Shown: positions 28,084 to 38,072, counted from the stretch's first letter. The stretch: DNA of 64,000 nucleotides from Flavobacteriales bacterium (GCA_947447525.1 CANFJL010000009.1:62001-126000), one strand, 5' to 3'. Numbers and translations are program-made. Notes: generated by a model from the sequence alone, not told the origin.

Positions 28084-29106
28084 TTAGCCCTTTCTATTGA
28101 ATTGTTTTAAAAATCTTAAATCATTTTCTGAGTAAAGTCTCAAATCATTCACTTTATATTTGAGTTGGGTTATGCGTTCAACACCCATTCCAAAAGCAAA
28201 GCCAGAATATATTTTAGAGTCAATGCCACTTGCCTCAAGTACACTTGGATCTACCATTCCACAACCTAATATTTCAAGCCAACCACTGTATTTGCATACA
28301 TTACATCCTTTTGCATCGCAAATTGTACAGGACACATCTACTTCAGCGCTTGGTTCTGTAAATGGAAAATAGGAAGGGCGTAGGCGAATTCGTGCTTGTT
28401 CTCCAAAAACTGCCTTCGCAAAATACAATAAGGTTTGTTTAAGGTCAGCAAAGGAAACCCCTTTATCTATGTAGAGTCCTTCGATTTGATGAAAGAAACA
28501 ATGAGCTCTAGCCGAAATGGCTTCGTTGCGATATACACGACCTGGTGATATGGTGCGAATAGGAGCCTCTTGACTTTCCATAACGCGCACCTGCACAGAA
28601 CTTGTATGGGTTCTTAATGCCATTTCCTCCACCCCTTTTTGAATGAAGAAAGTGTCTTGCATATCTCTTGCAGGATGTTCCGCTGGGAAATTTAATGCAG
28701 AAAAATTATGCCAATCGTCTTCAATTTCCGGACCTTCTGAAACTGCGAAACCAATGCGATTAAAGATGGCAATAATTTCATCTCTTACAATGGATAGCGG
28801 ATGGTGACTTCCAGTTGAAATATTTTCGCCGCTCTTACTCCAGTCTTCTTGATTATTCGTTGTTTCTGTTTCAGAAAACTTATCTTTTTGTTCACTGTAG
28901 AAATTTTCTAAAGCGACTTTTAAGGTATTCAAAGATTGACCAATTTCTCTTTTTTCATTGCCAGGAACAGATTTAAAGTCCGTGTATAAGTCCTTAAGTT
29001 GACCTTTACTCCCTAAATATTCTATTCTAAATGCCTCCAATTCAATTTTAGAGTTGATATTGATCTCCTCTAAAACAGAATGAAGGGCCTGAATTTTATG
29101 AATCAT
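28084..29106 (-). CDS. pheS: phenylalanine-tRNA ligase alpha subunit
   Basis: 340 residues from ATG 29106, chosen because PheS proteins begin with the coiled-coil '[16 protein letters not shown]'; an in-frame ATG at 29148 would add 14 residues. Class II synthetase motif 2 ('[18 protein letters not shown]') and motif 3 ('[13 protein letters not shown]') are present, as are the phenylalanine-pocket '[18 protein letters not shown]' and a '[17 protein letters not shown]' Cys cluster common in this phylum. It charges tRNA-Phe together with PheT, which is not in the window. Confidence 0.97.
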   Translation of the reverse strand: MIHKIQALHSVLEEININSKIELEAFRIEYLGSKGQLKDLYTDFKSVPGNEKREIGQSLNTLKVALENFYSEQKDKFSETETTNNQEDWSKSGENISTGSHHPLSIVRDEIIAIFNRIGFAVSEGPEIEDDWHNFSALNFPAEHPARDMQDTFFIQKGVEEMALRTHTSSVQVRVMESQEAPIRTISPGRVYRNEAISARAHCFFHQIEGLYIDKGVSFADLKQTLLYFAKAVFGEQARIRLRPSYFPFTEPSAEVDVSCTICDAKGCNVCKYSGWLEILGCGMVDPSVLEASGIDSKIYSGFAFGMGVERITQLKYKVNDLRLYSENDLRFLKQFNRKG

Positions 29107-29164
29107 TTGTATTGTTATGTAACTTTTTAATGGTCTAATCTGTTTCACTTACAGTTAGCTTTAC

Positions 29165-29172
29165 AAATGTAC
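29165..29172 (-). promoter_or_regulatory. -7 box for the pheS operon (TACATTTG)
   Basis: Plus-strand CAAATGTA is TACATTTG on the minus strand. It lies 58 bases before the preferred pheS start and 16 before the alternative one. Confidence 0.5.
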
Positions 29173-29311
29173 AAGATTTTGACTTTAAAAATAATGAAAC
29201 ATAAGTTTTTGCGTTTTTTTAAATAAGTCCGATTAAGGGTGTAATCGAAAGATTTTGTTCTGAAAGTTAGGCACTTATGATTTTTACTATTGTAAATTGA
29301 AAAATTTAATT

Positions 29312-29319
29312 TAAATTTG
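29312..29319 (+). promoter_or_regulatory. -7 box for the lipoprotein pair (TAAATTTG)
   Basis: TAAATTTG, 16 bases before the ATG at 29336. Confidence 0.5.
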
Positions 29320-29335
29320 AATACTTAAGCATCAC

Positions 29336-29704
29336 ATGAAAAAAGCACTATTAGGGATTTTACTCCTTTCCGTAACAATAATAGCAGGTTCTTGCAAGTC
29401 TAAGGACCCAGCCATTTTAAAAGTATTCGTTCGCTCTTCATCCAATCAATTAATGAATGGTGCACGCGTTGTAATCATTGGAGATCAACAATCAAATCCA
29501 GCAACAATGCCATTTACAGATACTTCTTATACGAACAGTTCTGGATTTACTACTGTAAATATGGATGATTATTTTACCACTTATGCAGATCAAACTACAG
29601 GGTATTTTGATATTCTTGTAAAACAGAACACAAAGAATGCAAGCGGTTATTCCCGTTGTCGTGTTCATACTACTTCTGTAGAAACTATTTTCTTACCGAA
29701 TTAA
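29336..29704 (+). CDS. small lipoprotein, prealbumin-like, paralogue of the next gene
   Basis: 122 residues, lipobox 'IAGSC' with the mature Cys near residue 20. The rest has the layout of a carboxypeptidase-regulatory-like domain: 'ILKVFVRSSSNQLMNGARVVI', 'DTSYTNSSGFTTVNMDDYF', 'GYFDILVKQ'. It shares length, layout and the 'DT-YTN-SG' turn with the gene 9 bases downstream, so the pair probably arose by duplication. Function unknown; surface or periplasmic. Confidence 0.7.
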   Translation: MKKALLGILLLSVTIIAGSCKSKDPAILKVFVRSSSNQLMNGARVVIIGDQQSNPATMPFTDTSYTNSSGFTTVNMDDYFTTYADQTTGYFDILVKQNTKNASGYSRCRVHTTSVETIFLPN

Positions 29705-29713
29705 TCAAAAAAA

Positions 29714-30082
29714 ATGAAAAAATTAAGCTTTTTTGCTCTTGCCCTTGTGGGTTTCTTCGTAATCTCTTCTTGTGTTAAAAAAGAAGATACGCTTGCAAAA
29801 ATTACCATCAGAGATGAAAATAATCTATTGGTTGAACAAGCAATGGTAGTACTTCATGGTACTTCTACCTGTAACTGTCCATCTCAAGTAGCCGTTTTTG
29901 ATACTGCATACACAAATGCTTCGGGTGTCGCTACTTTTAATTTTAATGATATTTATCAATTAGGTCAAGCTGGTGTTGCAGTTTTGGACATCAAAGCTTA
30001 CAAGGCAAATAAATTTGGTCAAGGCATCATCAAAATTGAAGCTGAAAAGACCAATGAAGAATCGATTATCATTCAACCTTAA
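29714..30082 (+). CDS. small lipoprotein, prealbumin-like, paralogue of the previous gene
   Basis: 122 residues, lipobox 'ISSC'. It has 'LAKITIRDENNLLVEQAMVVL', 'FDTAYTNASGVATFNFNDIY' and 'VAVLDIKAYKANKFG'. It differs from its neighbour in an inserted 'TSTCNCPSQ' segment with two Cys. Nine bases separate the genes, so they are probably cotranscribed. It converges with the next gene with no gap. Confidence 0.7.
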   Translation: MKKLSFFALALVGFFVISSCVKKEDTLAKITIRDENNLLVEQAMVVLHGTSTCNCPSQVAVFDTAYTNASGVATFNFNDIYQLGQAGVAVLDIKAYKANKFGQGIIKIEAEKTNEESIIIQP

Positions 30083-30391
30083 TCAGGCGCAAATTCTGCG
30101 ATTGGTTGTAAAGGAATTCAATTCTGTAATCGAAATTGTATTGTAGTTGAGACATTGAGCATCTAGTTTATAAGCTGTTCCAAAAGGAAGTTCTTCACTT
30201 TCGAATAATGCACTAATCTCATTATTAGGATTCATTTTTTGTAATAAATTGATTAGTCGATTTAATTCACTCAATCCAATTATTAGAGAACCTTCATAAG
30301 ACAGCATGCCTCTGCTTACTCTCCCCTGAATCAAAACATCGTCTGCTGCTGCATTAATTCTGATCACATTAATTTCCATTGACTTTTTCAT
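30083..30391 (-). CDS. small hypothetical protein
   Basis: 102 residues from ATG 30391 (MKKSMEINVIRI); a start at 30424 would add 11 residues. It has no signal peptide or membrane segment. The composition is that of a small alpha/beta protein, with 'IIGLSELNRLINLLQKMNP' as a likely amphipathic helix. No family is recognised. Its stop abuts the stop of the convergent lipoprotein gene. Confidence 0.55.
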   Translation of the reverse strand: MKKSMEINVIRINAAADDVLIQGRVSRGMLSYEGSLIIGLSELNRLINLLQKMNPNNEISALFESEELPFGTAYKLDAQCLNYNTISITELNSFTTNRRICA

Positions 30392-30489
30392 ATCCTTTAG
30401 TTTTATAGGACAAATATCTATCACTACATCGTAAACTATTTACAATGTAAATTATTATCTAAAAAAAATTTAAACGCTTATACTTTTTG

Positions 30490-30497
30490 TAATTTTG
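30490..30497 (+). promoter_or_regulatory. -7 box directly before tatC (TAATTTTG)
   Basis: TAATTTTG is followed by four bases and the ATG of tatC. If this box is used, transcription starts at or next to the start codon and the mRNA is leaderless. The same spacing is seen for lptB and rsgA. Confidence 0.55.
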
Positions 30498-30501
30498 TAG
30501 C

Positions 30502-31299
30502 ATGTCAAATAATGAAAACATGTCTTTTCTTCAGCACCTAGAAGAACTTCGATGGCGCTTGGTGAAATCTGCTGTTGCAGTAGTTGTAGTCGCGGGTGTT
30601 ATTTGGTATTTTCAGGAAACCATTATGGTCAATTTATTTTTGTCCATGAAAGAAAAGGATTTTATTACCTTTAGATTGTTTTGCAAGTATTTTGGGGTTT
30701 GCGTTGCCGATATTCCTGTAAAAATGCAAAGCATGACTGTTTCCGGTCAATTCTCTTATGCTTTGATGATGAGTTTCATGGGTGGATTAGTTCTTGCTTT
30801 TCCCTTTATTTTCTATCAATTATGGTCATTTGTAAAACCTGGATTGAAACTAAAAGAAAAGAAAATGGCTTCTGGACTTGTGTTTTATGTCAGCTTGTTA
30901 TTTTTTCTTGGGATATTATTTGGTTACTTTATTGTGGCTCCATTGAGTGTTCAGTTTTTCGGATCGTATCAAATCAGTACTCAAATAGAAAATAATTTCA
31001 CGATAAGTTCTTATATGAGTATGATTCTTTCTACAGTTTTCTATTCAGGCCTATTTTTTTTATTACCTATCGTTTCCTATTTATTAGCCAAACTAGAAAT
31101 TATTGACGCTGAGTTTTTAAAGAAATATAGAAAACACGCGATAGTTGTTATTTTAATATTAGCAGCAGTAATAACTCCTCCAGATATTATTTCACAAATT
31201 ATTGTTTCAATTCCTATTATAGGTTTGTATGAAATTGGTATCTTAGTAGCAAAACGTGCAGTGCGACAAAATAAAGCCGCACGGGAATTAGATAAATGA
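30502..31299 (+). CDS. tatC: Sec-independent protein translocase subunit TatC
   Basis: 265 residues, six membrane helices. The N-terminal 'SFLQHLEELRWRLVKSA' signature binds the twin-arginine signal peptide, and 'FIFYQLWSFVKPGLKLKEKK' is the conserved first cytoplasmic loop. It receives folded Tat substrates at the inner membrane. There is a longer first periplasmic loop (about 40-80) than in E. coli TatC, typical of this phylum. No tatA is in the window. It overlaps the DUF5686 gene by 4 bases. Confidence 0.97.
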   Translation: MSNNENMSFLQHLEELRWRLVKSAVAVVVVAGVIWYFQETIMVNLFLSMKEKDFITFRLFCKYFGVCVADIPVKMQSMTVSGQFSYALMMSFMGGLVLAFPFIFYQLWSFVKPGLKLKEKKMASGLVFYVSLLFFLGILFGYFIVAPLSVQFFGSYQISTQIENNFTISSYMSMILSTVFYSGLFFLLPIVSYLLAKLEIIDAEFLKKYRKHAIVVILILAAVITPPDIISQIIVSIPIIGLYEIGILVAKRAVRQNKAARELDK

Positions 31300-33755
31300 T
31301 CAAATTAGTATCTTGTATTTTCTGCCTCGTTTCATTTTTGGGTTTAGCTCAAAAAACAATTATAATTGGTTGTGTTAAAGATGGTGTTACCAAAAGTGGT
31401 ATCCCATCGATAAAGGTGCAATTCCAAGATTCAAAAATCGGGACATTAACAGACTCTTTAGGAAATTATCGTTTAGAAACATACTACGCAACAGATTCTA
31501 TTCAAATTTCTATTCTTGGCTACAAAACAATCAAAAAGGCAGTAAAAAAGGATCAAGAACAAACCATAAATATTACCCTTCCTTCCAAAACCTCCAATTT
31601 CGAGGAGATCACTATTCTTCCGCCGGATGAACTACCTTCCATTCGATTGCATAAACGCGTTATAGCACACAAACAAATCAACAACAAGGAAAAACTTGAT
31701 GCTTATGCCTATGAAGTGTACAATAAAATACAACTGGACATAAATAATCTTGACAAAAAGTTTGAGGAAATAGGAATGGTAAAAAAACTTGATCTTGTTC
31801 TGGAGTATCTGGATACTTCTGTTGCAGGTAAAAGTGCTCTTCCCGTTATGTTGAGTGAGTCTGTTTCTGATTATTATTATGAAAATCATCCGAAAAAGAA
31901 AAAGGAAATTGTAAAAGCCTCGCGAGCAACAGGAATTGAAAACATTCAAGTGTCACAATTTTTAGGGGATATGTACCTAGAAATTAATCCTTATGAAAAT
32001 ATCATTGATTTATTTGGAAAGTCTTTTATAAGTCCACTCGCAACTTATGCTAGAGGTTATTATCAATTTGTACTTACAGATTCTTCCTTTATTGATAATA
32101 ATTGGTGTTACCTCTTGACTTTTAAGCCAAAAAGATCAGGTGATTTAGCCTTCGAAGGTGAGATGTGGATCAATGATACTACTTATGCGGTAAAGAAAAT
32201 AACTGCAACCATTGCTCCCGGGGCTAATTTGAATTATATACAAGATTTTTATTTCGAACAAAATTATAAGCAGGTCGAGCATGAAGTTTGGATGTTGGTT
32301 CAAGAGAAATTAATCATGGAATTAATGTTAACCCAAAATTCTAAATTAGTAGGAGTCTATGGTCGAAAAACAAGTACAAGGAAGGATTTTATAGTGAATA
32401 AAAAAAGGGATCCTTCTTTTTATAATTCGGGAAGTACTATTGAAATACAAGAGGGAGCTAATAATAGGACGCCAGAAGAGTGGGAGTCTTATCGCCATAC
32501 GCCTCTCAATTTCAGAGAAATTGGCATTCAAACAATGATTGATTCTTTGAATAAGAAAAAGTTATTTACGCAATTAAAAACACTAACTTACATGGCCACC
32601 ACTGGCTATTATCCAATCGGTAAAATTGAATTGGGAAGTGTATTCTCATTAGTTAGTGGCAATCCGGTAGAAAAATATCGTTTTGCTTTCGCTCTTAGAA
32701 CCTCTGATGCTTTTTCAAAGAAAATAGAATTAGGCGGTAAAATTGGTTATGGGATAAGAGATCAAAAATTCAAATACAATGCCTTAATTCGATATAATGT
32801 TCCCGGTAAAAAAAGAGGAATGTTATCGGCTTTTTATAATTTTGATATTCAACAAATTGGTCAATCACCATCAGCAGCTGCATTAGGCACTACATTTTCG
32901 ACTGTATTTAATACGGCGCCATTTGATAAACTTACTTTCGTTAAAAAAATAGGTCTAGGTTTCGAAAAGGATATTAAAAAAGATATTATTATTTATACTG
33001 CTGCTGAATGGAAGCAATATAATCCCCTAGGTTTAACAAGTTATTTACATTATAATCCCCTAACGTCCATTACGGATACTTTATCTTCTATTCGAACTGC
33101 AGAGTTTACAGGTCGCTTGCGATGGACCAAAGACGAAGAATTTATTTCAGGTTCTTTTTCGAGGACATCTGTCACCTCAGTTTTCCCAATTTTTTCTTTG
33201 CAGGCAATTATAGGTGTTAAAGGCATAGGAGGAAGTCAATACAATTATCAAAAGTTGGAGTTCCAAATGGAACATTACACCCAATTAGGTGTTTTTGGCC
33301 GCATGCGTTATGGTTGCACGGCGGGGTATATTTTTGGAGCAACTGCCTATCCTTTTTTGAAAGTACATGAAGGAAACCAATCCTTTTGGCTGCTTACCTC
33401 TACTTTTAATAAACTAAATTTTATGGAATTTATTTCCGATCGTTATGTTATGGGATTTGTTGAAAATCACTGGGAAGGATTATTTTTTGATAGAATTCCA
33501 GTGGTAAAAAAGCTGAAATTCCGTATGGTGACTATGGGAAGAATTATGTATGGCGCCATTGATCCTCGTCATAGCAAAGTAATGTTGATTCCTTCTTATG
33601 TTAAACAATTTGGGAATATTCCCTATGCAGAGGTTTCCATTGGGATTGAAAATATCGCAAAAATAATCCGGGTAGATTTGGTTTGGCGTATGACACATAA
33701 TACTCCCGGGATTAGTCCATTAGGTATTCGCGCTCGATATGCATTTAATTTTTAA
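31296..33755 (+). CDS. DUF5686 outer-membrane protein with N-terminal carboxypeptidase-like domain
   Basis: 819 residues, signal peptide ending FLGLAQ. Residues about 20-95 are a CarbopepD-like plug domain ('TLTDSLGNYRLETYYATDSIQISILGYK'). The DUF5686 region follows, with 'AYEVYNKIQLDI', 'ESVSDYYYENHPKKKKEIVKASR' and 'YYQFVLTDSSFIDNNWCYLLTFKPKR'. The last half is a beta-barrel ending in 'GIRARYAFNF', with a terminal Phe for BAM recognition. It resembles a receptor-like barrel without the TonB plug. It is translationally coupled to tatC and followed closely by lptB. Confidence 0.88.
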   Translation: MIKLVSCIFCLVSFLGLAQKTIIIGCVKDGVTKSGIPSIKVQFQDSKIGTLTDSLGNYRLETYYATDSIQISILGYKTIKKAVKKDQEQTINITLPSKTSNFEEITILPPDELPSIRLHKRVIAHKQINNKEKLDAYAYEVYNKIQLDINNLDKKFEEIGMVKKLDLVLEYLDTSVAGKSALPVMLSESVSDYYYENHPKKKKEIVKASRATGIENIQVSQFLGDMYLEINPYENIIDLFGKSFISPLATYARGYYQFVLTDSSFIDNNWCYLLTFKPKRSGDLAFEGEMWINDTTYAVKKITATIAPGANLNYIQDFYFEQNYKQVEHEVWMLVQEKLIMELMLTQNSKLVGVYGRKTSTRKDFIVNKKRDPSFYNSGSTIEIQEGANNRTPEEWESYRHTPLNFREIGIQTMIDSLNKKKLFTQLKTLTYMATTGYYPIGKIELGSVFSLVSGNPVEKYRFAFALRTSDAFSKKIELGGKIGYGIRDQKFKYNALIRYNVPGKKRGMLSAFYNFDIQQIGQSPSAAALGTTFSTVFNTAPFDKLTFVKKIGLGFEKDIKKDIIIYTAAEWKQYNPLGLTSYLHYNPLTSITDTLSSIRTAEFTGRLRWTKDEEFISGSFSRTSVTSVFPIFSLQAIIGVKGIGGSQYNYQKLEFQMEHYTQLGVFGRMRYGCTAGYIFGATAYPFLKVHEGNQSFWLLTSTFNKLNFMEFISDRYVMGFVENHWEGLFFDRIPVVKKLKFRMVTMGRIMYGAIDPRHSKVMLIPSYVKQFGNIPYAEVSIGIENIAKIIRVDLVWRMTHNTPGISPLGIRARYAFNF

Positions 33756-33756
33756 G

Positions 33757-33764
33757 TAACTTTG
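33757..33764 (+). promoter_or_regulatory. -7 box directly before lptB (TAACTTTG)
   Basis: TAACTTTG begins one base after the DUF5686 stop and ends four bases before the GTG start of lptB. This gives an expected leaderless transcript within the tatC cluster. Confidence 0.55.
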
Positions 33765-33768
33765 TAAA

Positions 33769-34497
33769 GTGAAATTATATACCTCTAAAATTAAAAAAAC
33801 TTACCGTGGACGACATGTTGTTGATGGTGTGTCAGTGGAAGTAAACCAAGGCGAAATAGTAGGTCTTTTAGGTCCCAACGGAGCTGGAAAAACAACTTCA
33901 TTTTACATGATGGTTGGTTTGGTGAAACCTGATGAAGGGGAAGTGTTTTTAGATGAACTAGAAATCACCAAATTACCCATGTATAAGAGGGCTCAATTAG
34001 GAATTGGCTACCTTCCACAAGAGGTTTCCGTTTTTAGAAAATTGAGCGTTGAAGATAACATTATGGCCATTTTGGAAATGACTAAACTTACCAAAATCCA
34101 GCGTCAAGAAAAATTAGAAAAACTATTACAAGAATTTAGCCTTACCCATGTCCGAAAGAATCTTGGAAATCGTCTTTCTGGAGGTGAACAAAGGCGAACT
34201 GAAATTGCTCGAGCCTTAGCCACAGACCCAAAATTCGTACTATTAGATGAACCATTTGCAGGGGTTGACCCCATCGCTGTTGAGGACATTCAAAGTATTG
34301 TTTCAGATTTGCGTAAACGAAATATTGGAATTTTAATAACGGATCATAATGTTCAAGAAACCTTATCGATTACTGACCGTGCCTACTTATTGTTTGAAGG
34401 TAAAATATTAAAATCAGGCACTGCAGAAGAACTTGCCGCTGATGAACAAGTACGAAAAGTTTATCTTGGACAAAATTTCGTTCTTAGAAAGAAATAA
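33769..34497 (+). CDS. lptB: LPS export ABC transporter ATP-binding protein
   Basis: 242 residues starting at GTG 33769, which gives the usual LptB N-terminus ('[20 protein letters not shown]'). Walker A '[10 protein letters not shown]' (near residue 38), the LptB Q-loop '[18 protein letters not shown]', signature '[15 protein letters not shown]', Walker B '[13 protein letters not shown]' and H-loop 'ILITDHNV' are all intact. It powers lipopolysaccharide extraction from the inner membrane with LptFG, which is not seen here. Confidence 0.97.
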   Translation: MKLYTSKIKKTYRGRHVVDGVSVEVNQGEIVGLLGPNGAGKTTSFYMMVGLVKPDEGEVFLDELEITKLPMYKRAQLGIGYLPQEVSVFRKLSVEDNIMAILEMTKLTKIQRQEKLEKLLQEFSLTHVRKNLGNRLSGGEQRRTEIARALATDPKFVLLDEPFAGVDPIAVEDIQSIVSDLRKRNIGILITDHNVQETLSITDRAYLLFEGKILKSGTAEELAADEQVRKVYLGQNFVLRKK

Positions 34498-34498
34498 T

Positions 34499-37180
34499 TT
34501 ATCTCAATAAATTTACCGATCCCGCAATGCGCTGCCAAGCACTCGGTTGATCACACCCTCGATATTTCAAAATGTAAGTGTAATTTCCATCCTGTGATGG
34601 GAGTCCCCTGTATTTACCATCCCATCCCATATCTTTATTGTCAGTATAAAAAACTAATTCTCCCCATCGATTAAAAATTTGGAAGTCCCAATCTAGAATC
34701 TCAAAATCAGTTTTTGGAATAAACACATCATTTTTACCATCATCATCAGGTATAAATGTATTTGGAATGTATAAGGTAAATGGATACACCAATACGGTCA
34801 TTAAAGACGAATCTTTGCATCCCCATTGATTGCTCACAATTTGTCTTGGATTGTCTGTACCCGAAATCATATAATCGTGAGAGAAATTGGGAGCTGTCGA
34901 GGTAAAACTATTATGGTCGAAAAAGTAAAAATAGGAGGAGGCTCCTTGCGATTGATCTGTGAAAACAACAGTGTTATCACAAACATCTACCTCTGTAGGA
35001 TTCACCGAAAAAGCGGAATGAGGTGAGGGGTGAACCGTCACAAGGTCCTGTTGCATCATGTATAAAGTGTCGATGCATCCTTCTAATGTAATTAAGGTGA
35101 GACCAACACTATATGTCCCTACTTGTGTGTAGACATGATAAGGATTGGGTGCTGTTGAACTTGTTCCATCTCCAAAATCCCAAGAAAACAAAACACTTCC
35201 ATCTGCTGAACTTTCATTAATAAAATGCGCTGTTGAAGGAACACATTGAAGGGTATTTAAATATAGAAAATCAATACTGGGTTCGAAATACACATACACT
35301 TGATCCACAACGGATTCCAGACAATTGTTGAATCCTCCGTATAAGGTTACCGGCTGAAAACCTGAATTGGAATAAGACACAGCATATTGATCAATCAGCG
35401 TTGAGCTACTCGGATTAGCATTAGGCCCAAAATCCCACCAATAATTCGCTATTGAAGGTCCTGATACTGTTGCATCAAAGTCAAATAATCCCCCCGAAAT
35501 ACAAAGTGAATCCGTATGCGTAAAGCTTAGGACTAGAGGTTCAAATACATTGATTTGTTGGTAAGCAGTATCACTACAATTAATTCCAGAGCTGGAAACC
35601 AAAGTAATCGTGTAGGTGCCCGGGTTGGTGTAGGAATAACTAGGATTTGCAAGAGTACTCACATCCGTATTTATTTGCGGTATCCCAAAATCCCATTGGT
35701 AAAAAACACTGTTCGTTGATGAATTTCCGAAAGGAATGGTATATCCCAAACATTCATTGTTCGGCGGAATATCAATTTGTGCAATTGGTAAATCAAAAAT
35801 ATAAACAGAATCAGTAAAACTGGTCTGACAGGATCCGTTATCTCCATTAATAGTAATAGTATGAAATCCTGAACTTGAATAATTAATTACAGGTCCCGCA
35901 AGTCCTTGACTGGTAGCTTGTGATGCTGTATTGTCAAATACCCAGTCATAGGTTCCAATGGCAGGAGAACTCGATATTCCAACAAAATTAAAGGTGTTAT
36001 TAATAATACAAATAGAGTCTTCAGCGGTCCATGAAACAGAAAACGGATTGTTTACAATCACCGTCATATAAGCAGTATCTGTACAAGGCATTCCAGGGTT
36101 TACAATGAGTTGCGCTTGATAAGTTCCTGGGCCAGGGTAGGTGTAACTGGGTTGAAATTGTGAACTCACATCACTGCTTATTCCATTCACTCCAAAGTCC
36201 CAAGCATAAGTACTTCCTCCATAAGAATTATTTACAAAGGGCACATTAAGTCCTTGGCAATAAGAAACGAATGTCGGAAGTTGTTCTTGTGTTGGTAAGA
36301 TGGCTTGTAGTGTAATATTACAGTCAAATATCCGAAACAAAAAGTCTCTAACGGTGGAGCCTATGATTACACCGTTTCTTACTTCCTGCACCCTTATTCC
36401 AACTACAAAAAGACCAATTAAGTTTGGATTTACATTTAGTATTCCAGTATTGGGATCAATACTAATGGAGGAACCAGGACCTAATGGTGAAACGGCAGAA
36501 TAACCGCCATTATATTGAACCAATGGGTAAGGAGGCGCAGGTGTTTGCGGAGGCAAGGGAGTTGCTGATGATGCTCCTGCATTTGGCGTAATTAAGGAAT
36601 AAATTAATTGATCACCATCTGGATCTGTTGCAGCATGATTGAAAACAAAATGGTCATGACTGCAAAGCAATATTGGAGGATAATTGGTAAATCTTGGACT
36701 GCTATTTTGATAGTCAGTTGGGGCAAATCCTGAAGTTCCAGGAATATGGGTTGATAATGTTAGTCCTGTATCGTCTGGATTAACCAGATTGGTAACATTG
36801 GGCCCTCTGCAACAGCGTTGATAAGACACAGTATAACCAGTGGCGCAAGGTGGTAGCGTAAGTACAACTGCATAGATTGCGCGTTCTATACAAATATTGG
36901 TAGGTGGGGTAGCACAAGGATTGTTAAATAATATGGGCAAATGGACACTGCCTGGAAAGGGAACATTAACATTTTGATATAAATTATTACCTGTATAAAT
37001 ACTTAATGCTAATGGGTTGTCATAGGCAGCGCCTGTTGAATTACAATCCCGATATATAGTAATGAAAAATTTATATTGATTATTACCCAGATAATTATAG
37101 TAAATATCACCCCCGACAATGTGCGAACCAAAGGCGAAAGGAGAAACATAAAGCAAGAAGAGTAGAATAATTTTCCGCAT
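34499..37180 (-). CDS. PKD-repeat surface protein with gliding-type T9SS C-terminal domain
   Basis: 893 residues from ATG 37180 (MRKIILLFLLYVSPFAFGSH). An in-frame ATG at 37198 lies next to the promoter box and is less likely. The N-terminal third ('SHIVGGDIYYNYLGNNQYKF', 'CCRGPNVTNLVNP') is a conserved Bacteroidota surface domain with many Cys. Several PKD-like domains follow ('YTYPGPGTYQAQLIV', 'YSYTNPGTYTITLVSS', 'FSWDFGDGTSSTAPNPYHVY'). The last about 90 residues are a gliding-associated CTD ('FQIFNRWGELVFYT', 'GSVNLLR'). Its role is likely adhesion or matrix. It converges with lptB one base from the stop. Confidence 0.88.
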   Translation of the reverse strand: MRKIILLFLLYVSPFAFGSHIVGGDIYYNYLGNNQYKFFITIYRDCNSTGAAYDNPLALSIYTGNNLYQNVNVPFPGSVHLPILFNNPCATPPTNICIERAIYAVVLTLPPCATGYTVSYQRCCRGPNVTNLVNPDDTGLTLSTHIPGTSGFAPTDYQNSSPRFTNYPPILLCSHDHFVFNHAATDPDGDQLIYSLITPNAGASSATPLPPQTPAPPYPLVQYNGGYSAVSPLGPGSSISIDPNTGILNVNPNLIGLFVVGIRVQEVRNGVIIGSTVRDFLFRIFDCNITLQAILPTQEQLPTFVSYCQGLNVPFVNNSYGGSTYAWDFGVNGISSDVSSQFQPSYTYPGPGTYQAQLIVNPGMPCTDTAYMTVIVNNPFSVSWTAEDSICIINNTFNFVGISSSPAIGTYDWVFDNTASQATSQGLAGPVINYSSSGFHTITINGDNGSCQTSFTDSVYIFDLPIAQIDIPPNNECLGYTIPFGNSSTNSVFYQWDFGIPQINTDVSTLANPSYSYTNPGTYTITLVSSSGINCSDTAYQQINVFEPLVLSFTHTDSLCISGGLFDFDATVSGPSIANYWWDFGPNANPSSSTLIDQYAVSYSNSGFQPVTLYGGFNNCLESVVDQVYVYFEPSIDFLYLNTLQCVPSTAHFINESSADGSVLFSWDFGDGTSSTAPNPYHVYTQVGTYSVGLTLITLEGCIDTLYMMQQDLVTVHPSPHSAFSVNPTEVDVCDNTVVFTDQSQGASSYFYFFDHNSFTSTAPNFSHDYMISGTDNPRQIVSNQWGCKDSSLMTVLVYPFTLYIPNTFIPDDDGKNDVFIPKTDFEILDWDFQIFNRWGELVFYTDNKDMGWDGKYRGLPSQDGNYTYILKYRGCDQPSAWQRIAGSVNLLR

Positions 37181-37195
37181 CCAATATCTTAGACG

Positions 37196-37203
37196 CAAAA
37201 TTA
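37196..37203 (-). promoter_or_regulatory. -7 box for the PKD surface protein (TAATTTTG)
   Basis: Plus-strand CAAAATTA reads TAATTTTG on the minus strand, 15 bases before ATG 37180. It supports that start over the ATG at 37198. Confidence 0.5.
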
Positions 37204-37225
37204 CGGCAATTGTTGGCTTTTTATT

Positions 37226-38014
37226 TCAAATTAGATACCCAAAGTCTGTTATTTTATGTGAATACTTGAATTTTCTTTCCTTTTCAATCTTTTTTCCTAG
37301 TATTATTTTCCCTTTTTCACCGCTTTTAAAAGTCATTTTCTTCTGATAATAAAACTGTGATGCTTTATTGTAATATTCAGCTTTAGTAGGGTGATCAGGA
37401 TAACACACATTATAAATTATCTGATTTTTTTCTTCAGAAATACACGAGATTATGGCTTGAATTACATCATTCTGGTGTACTAGATTTACTACAGCATTTC
37501 CATTTTCTCTTTTTTCCTTGGGCAATAAATATTTCACAGGATGTCTTTTAGGACCAATTAGTCCGGCAAGTCTGAGGATACAATAATGAGATCTGTCTTT
37601 AATTTCTTGTTCAAGGACCCCCAATAATGAACTTGTATCAACGGCACTCGTCTCATCATATACATTGTTTTCATTGAGATAAATACCAGTAGAACTGGTG
37701 AAGATAACTTGACAATTGGGATCAAATTTTTCTAAAAGTATTTTTAGCTGCGATGTATTCTCCTTAAATGTACTTGGAGGTAAGGTGATGATCAAATGTT
37801 TTACATTTTTTAAGAATCCTTCATTATCTTCTGATAAATTTGGTGAAGTAATGGCATTAAAATGTAAAGGAATCCAACCTTGCGTTTCAATATAAGTTAA
37901 TTTCTCTTCATTTCTGGAGCTAACTATTAAACGATAACCTTTACTTTGGAGTTCCTGGGCCAATGGCATTCCCAACCAACCAAGACCAATCAAAGCAATT
38001 CTATTATTTATCAT
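37226..38014 (-). CDS. NAD(P)-binding epimerase/dehydratase-like protein (YeeZ-type)
   Basis: 262 residues. The Rossmann motif is 'RIALIGLGWLGMPLAQELQ' (GxGxxG). The layout resembles the atypical short-chain dehydrogenases of the YeeZ group: 'HLIITLPPS', 'VIFTSSTGIYLNENNVYDE', 'ILRLAGLIGPKRHP', 'VNLVHQNDVIQAI'. A classical YxxxK catalytic pair is not evident, so it may be a non-catalytic or divergent reductase. Cytoplasmic. No neighbour suggests a substrate. Confidence 0.78.
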   Translation of the reverse strand: MINNRIALIGLGWLGMPLAQELQSKGYRLIVSSRNEEKLTYIETQGWIPLHFNAITSPNLSEDNEGFLKNVKHLIITLPPSTFKENTSQLKILLEKFDPNCQVIFTSSTGIYLNENNVYDETSAVDTSSLLGVLEQEIKDRSHYCILRLAGLIGPKRHPVKYLLPKEKRENGNAVVNLVHQNDVIQAIISCISEEKNQIIYNVCYPDHPTKAEYYNKASQFYYQKKMTFKSGEKGKIILGKKIEKERKFKYSHKITDFGYLI

Positions 38015-38072
38015 AAATTTAAAACGAATGAAGATTTGTTTAGTTCCATGTGAAAATTTCTACGAGATGTCT

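Noticed and set aside
29230-29247. Small hairpin CGATTA/TAATCG between pheS and the lipoprotein pair
   Set aside because: Only 6 base pairs with no T-run; expected by chance in AT-rich DNA, so not listed as a terminator or operator.
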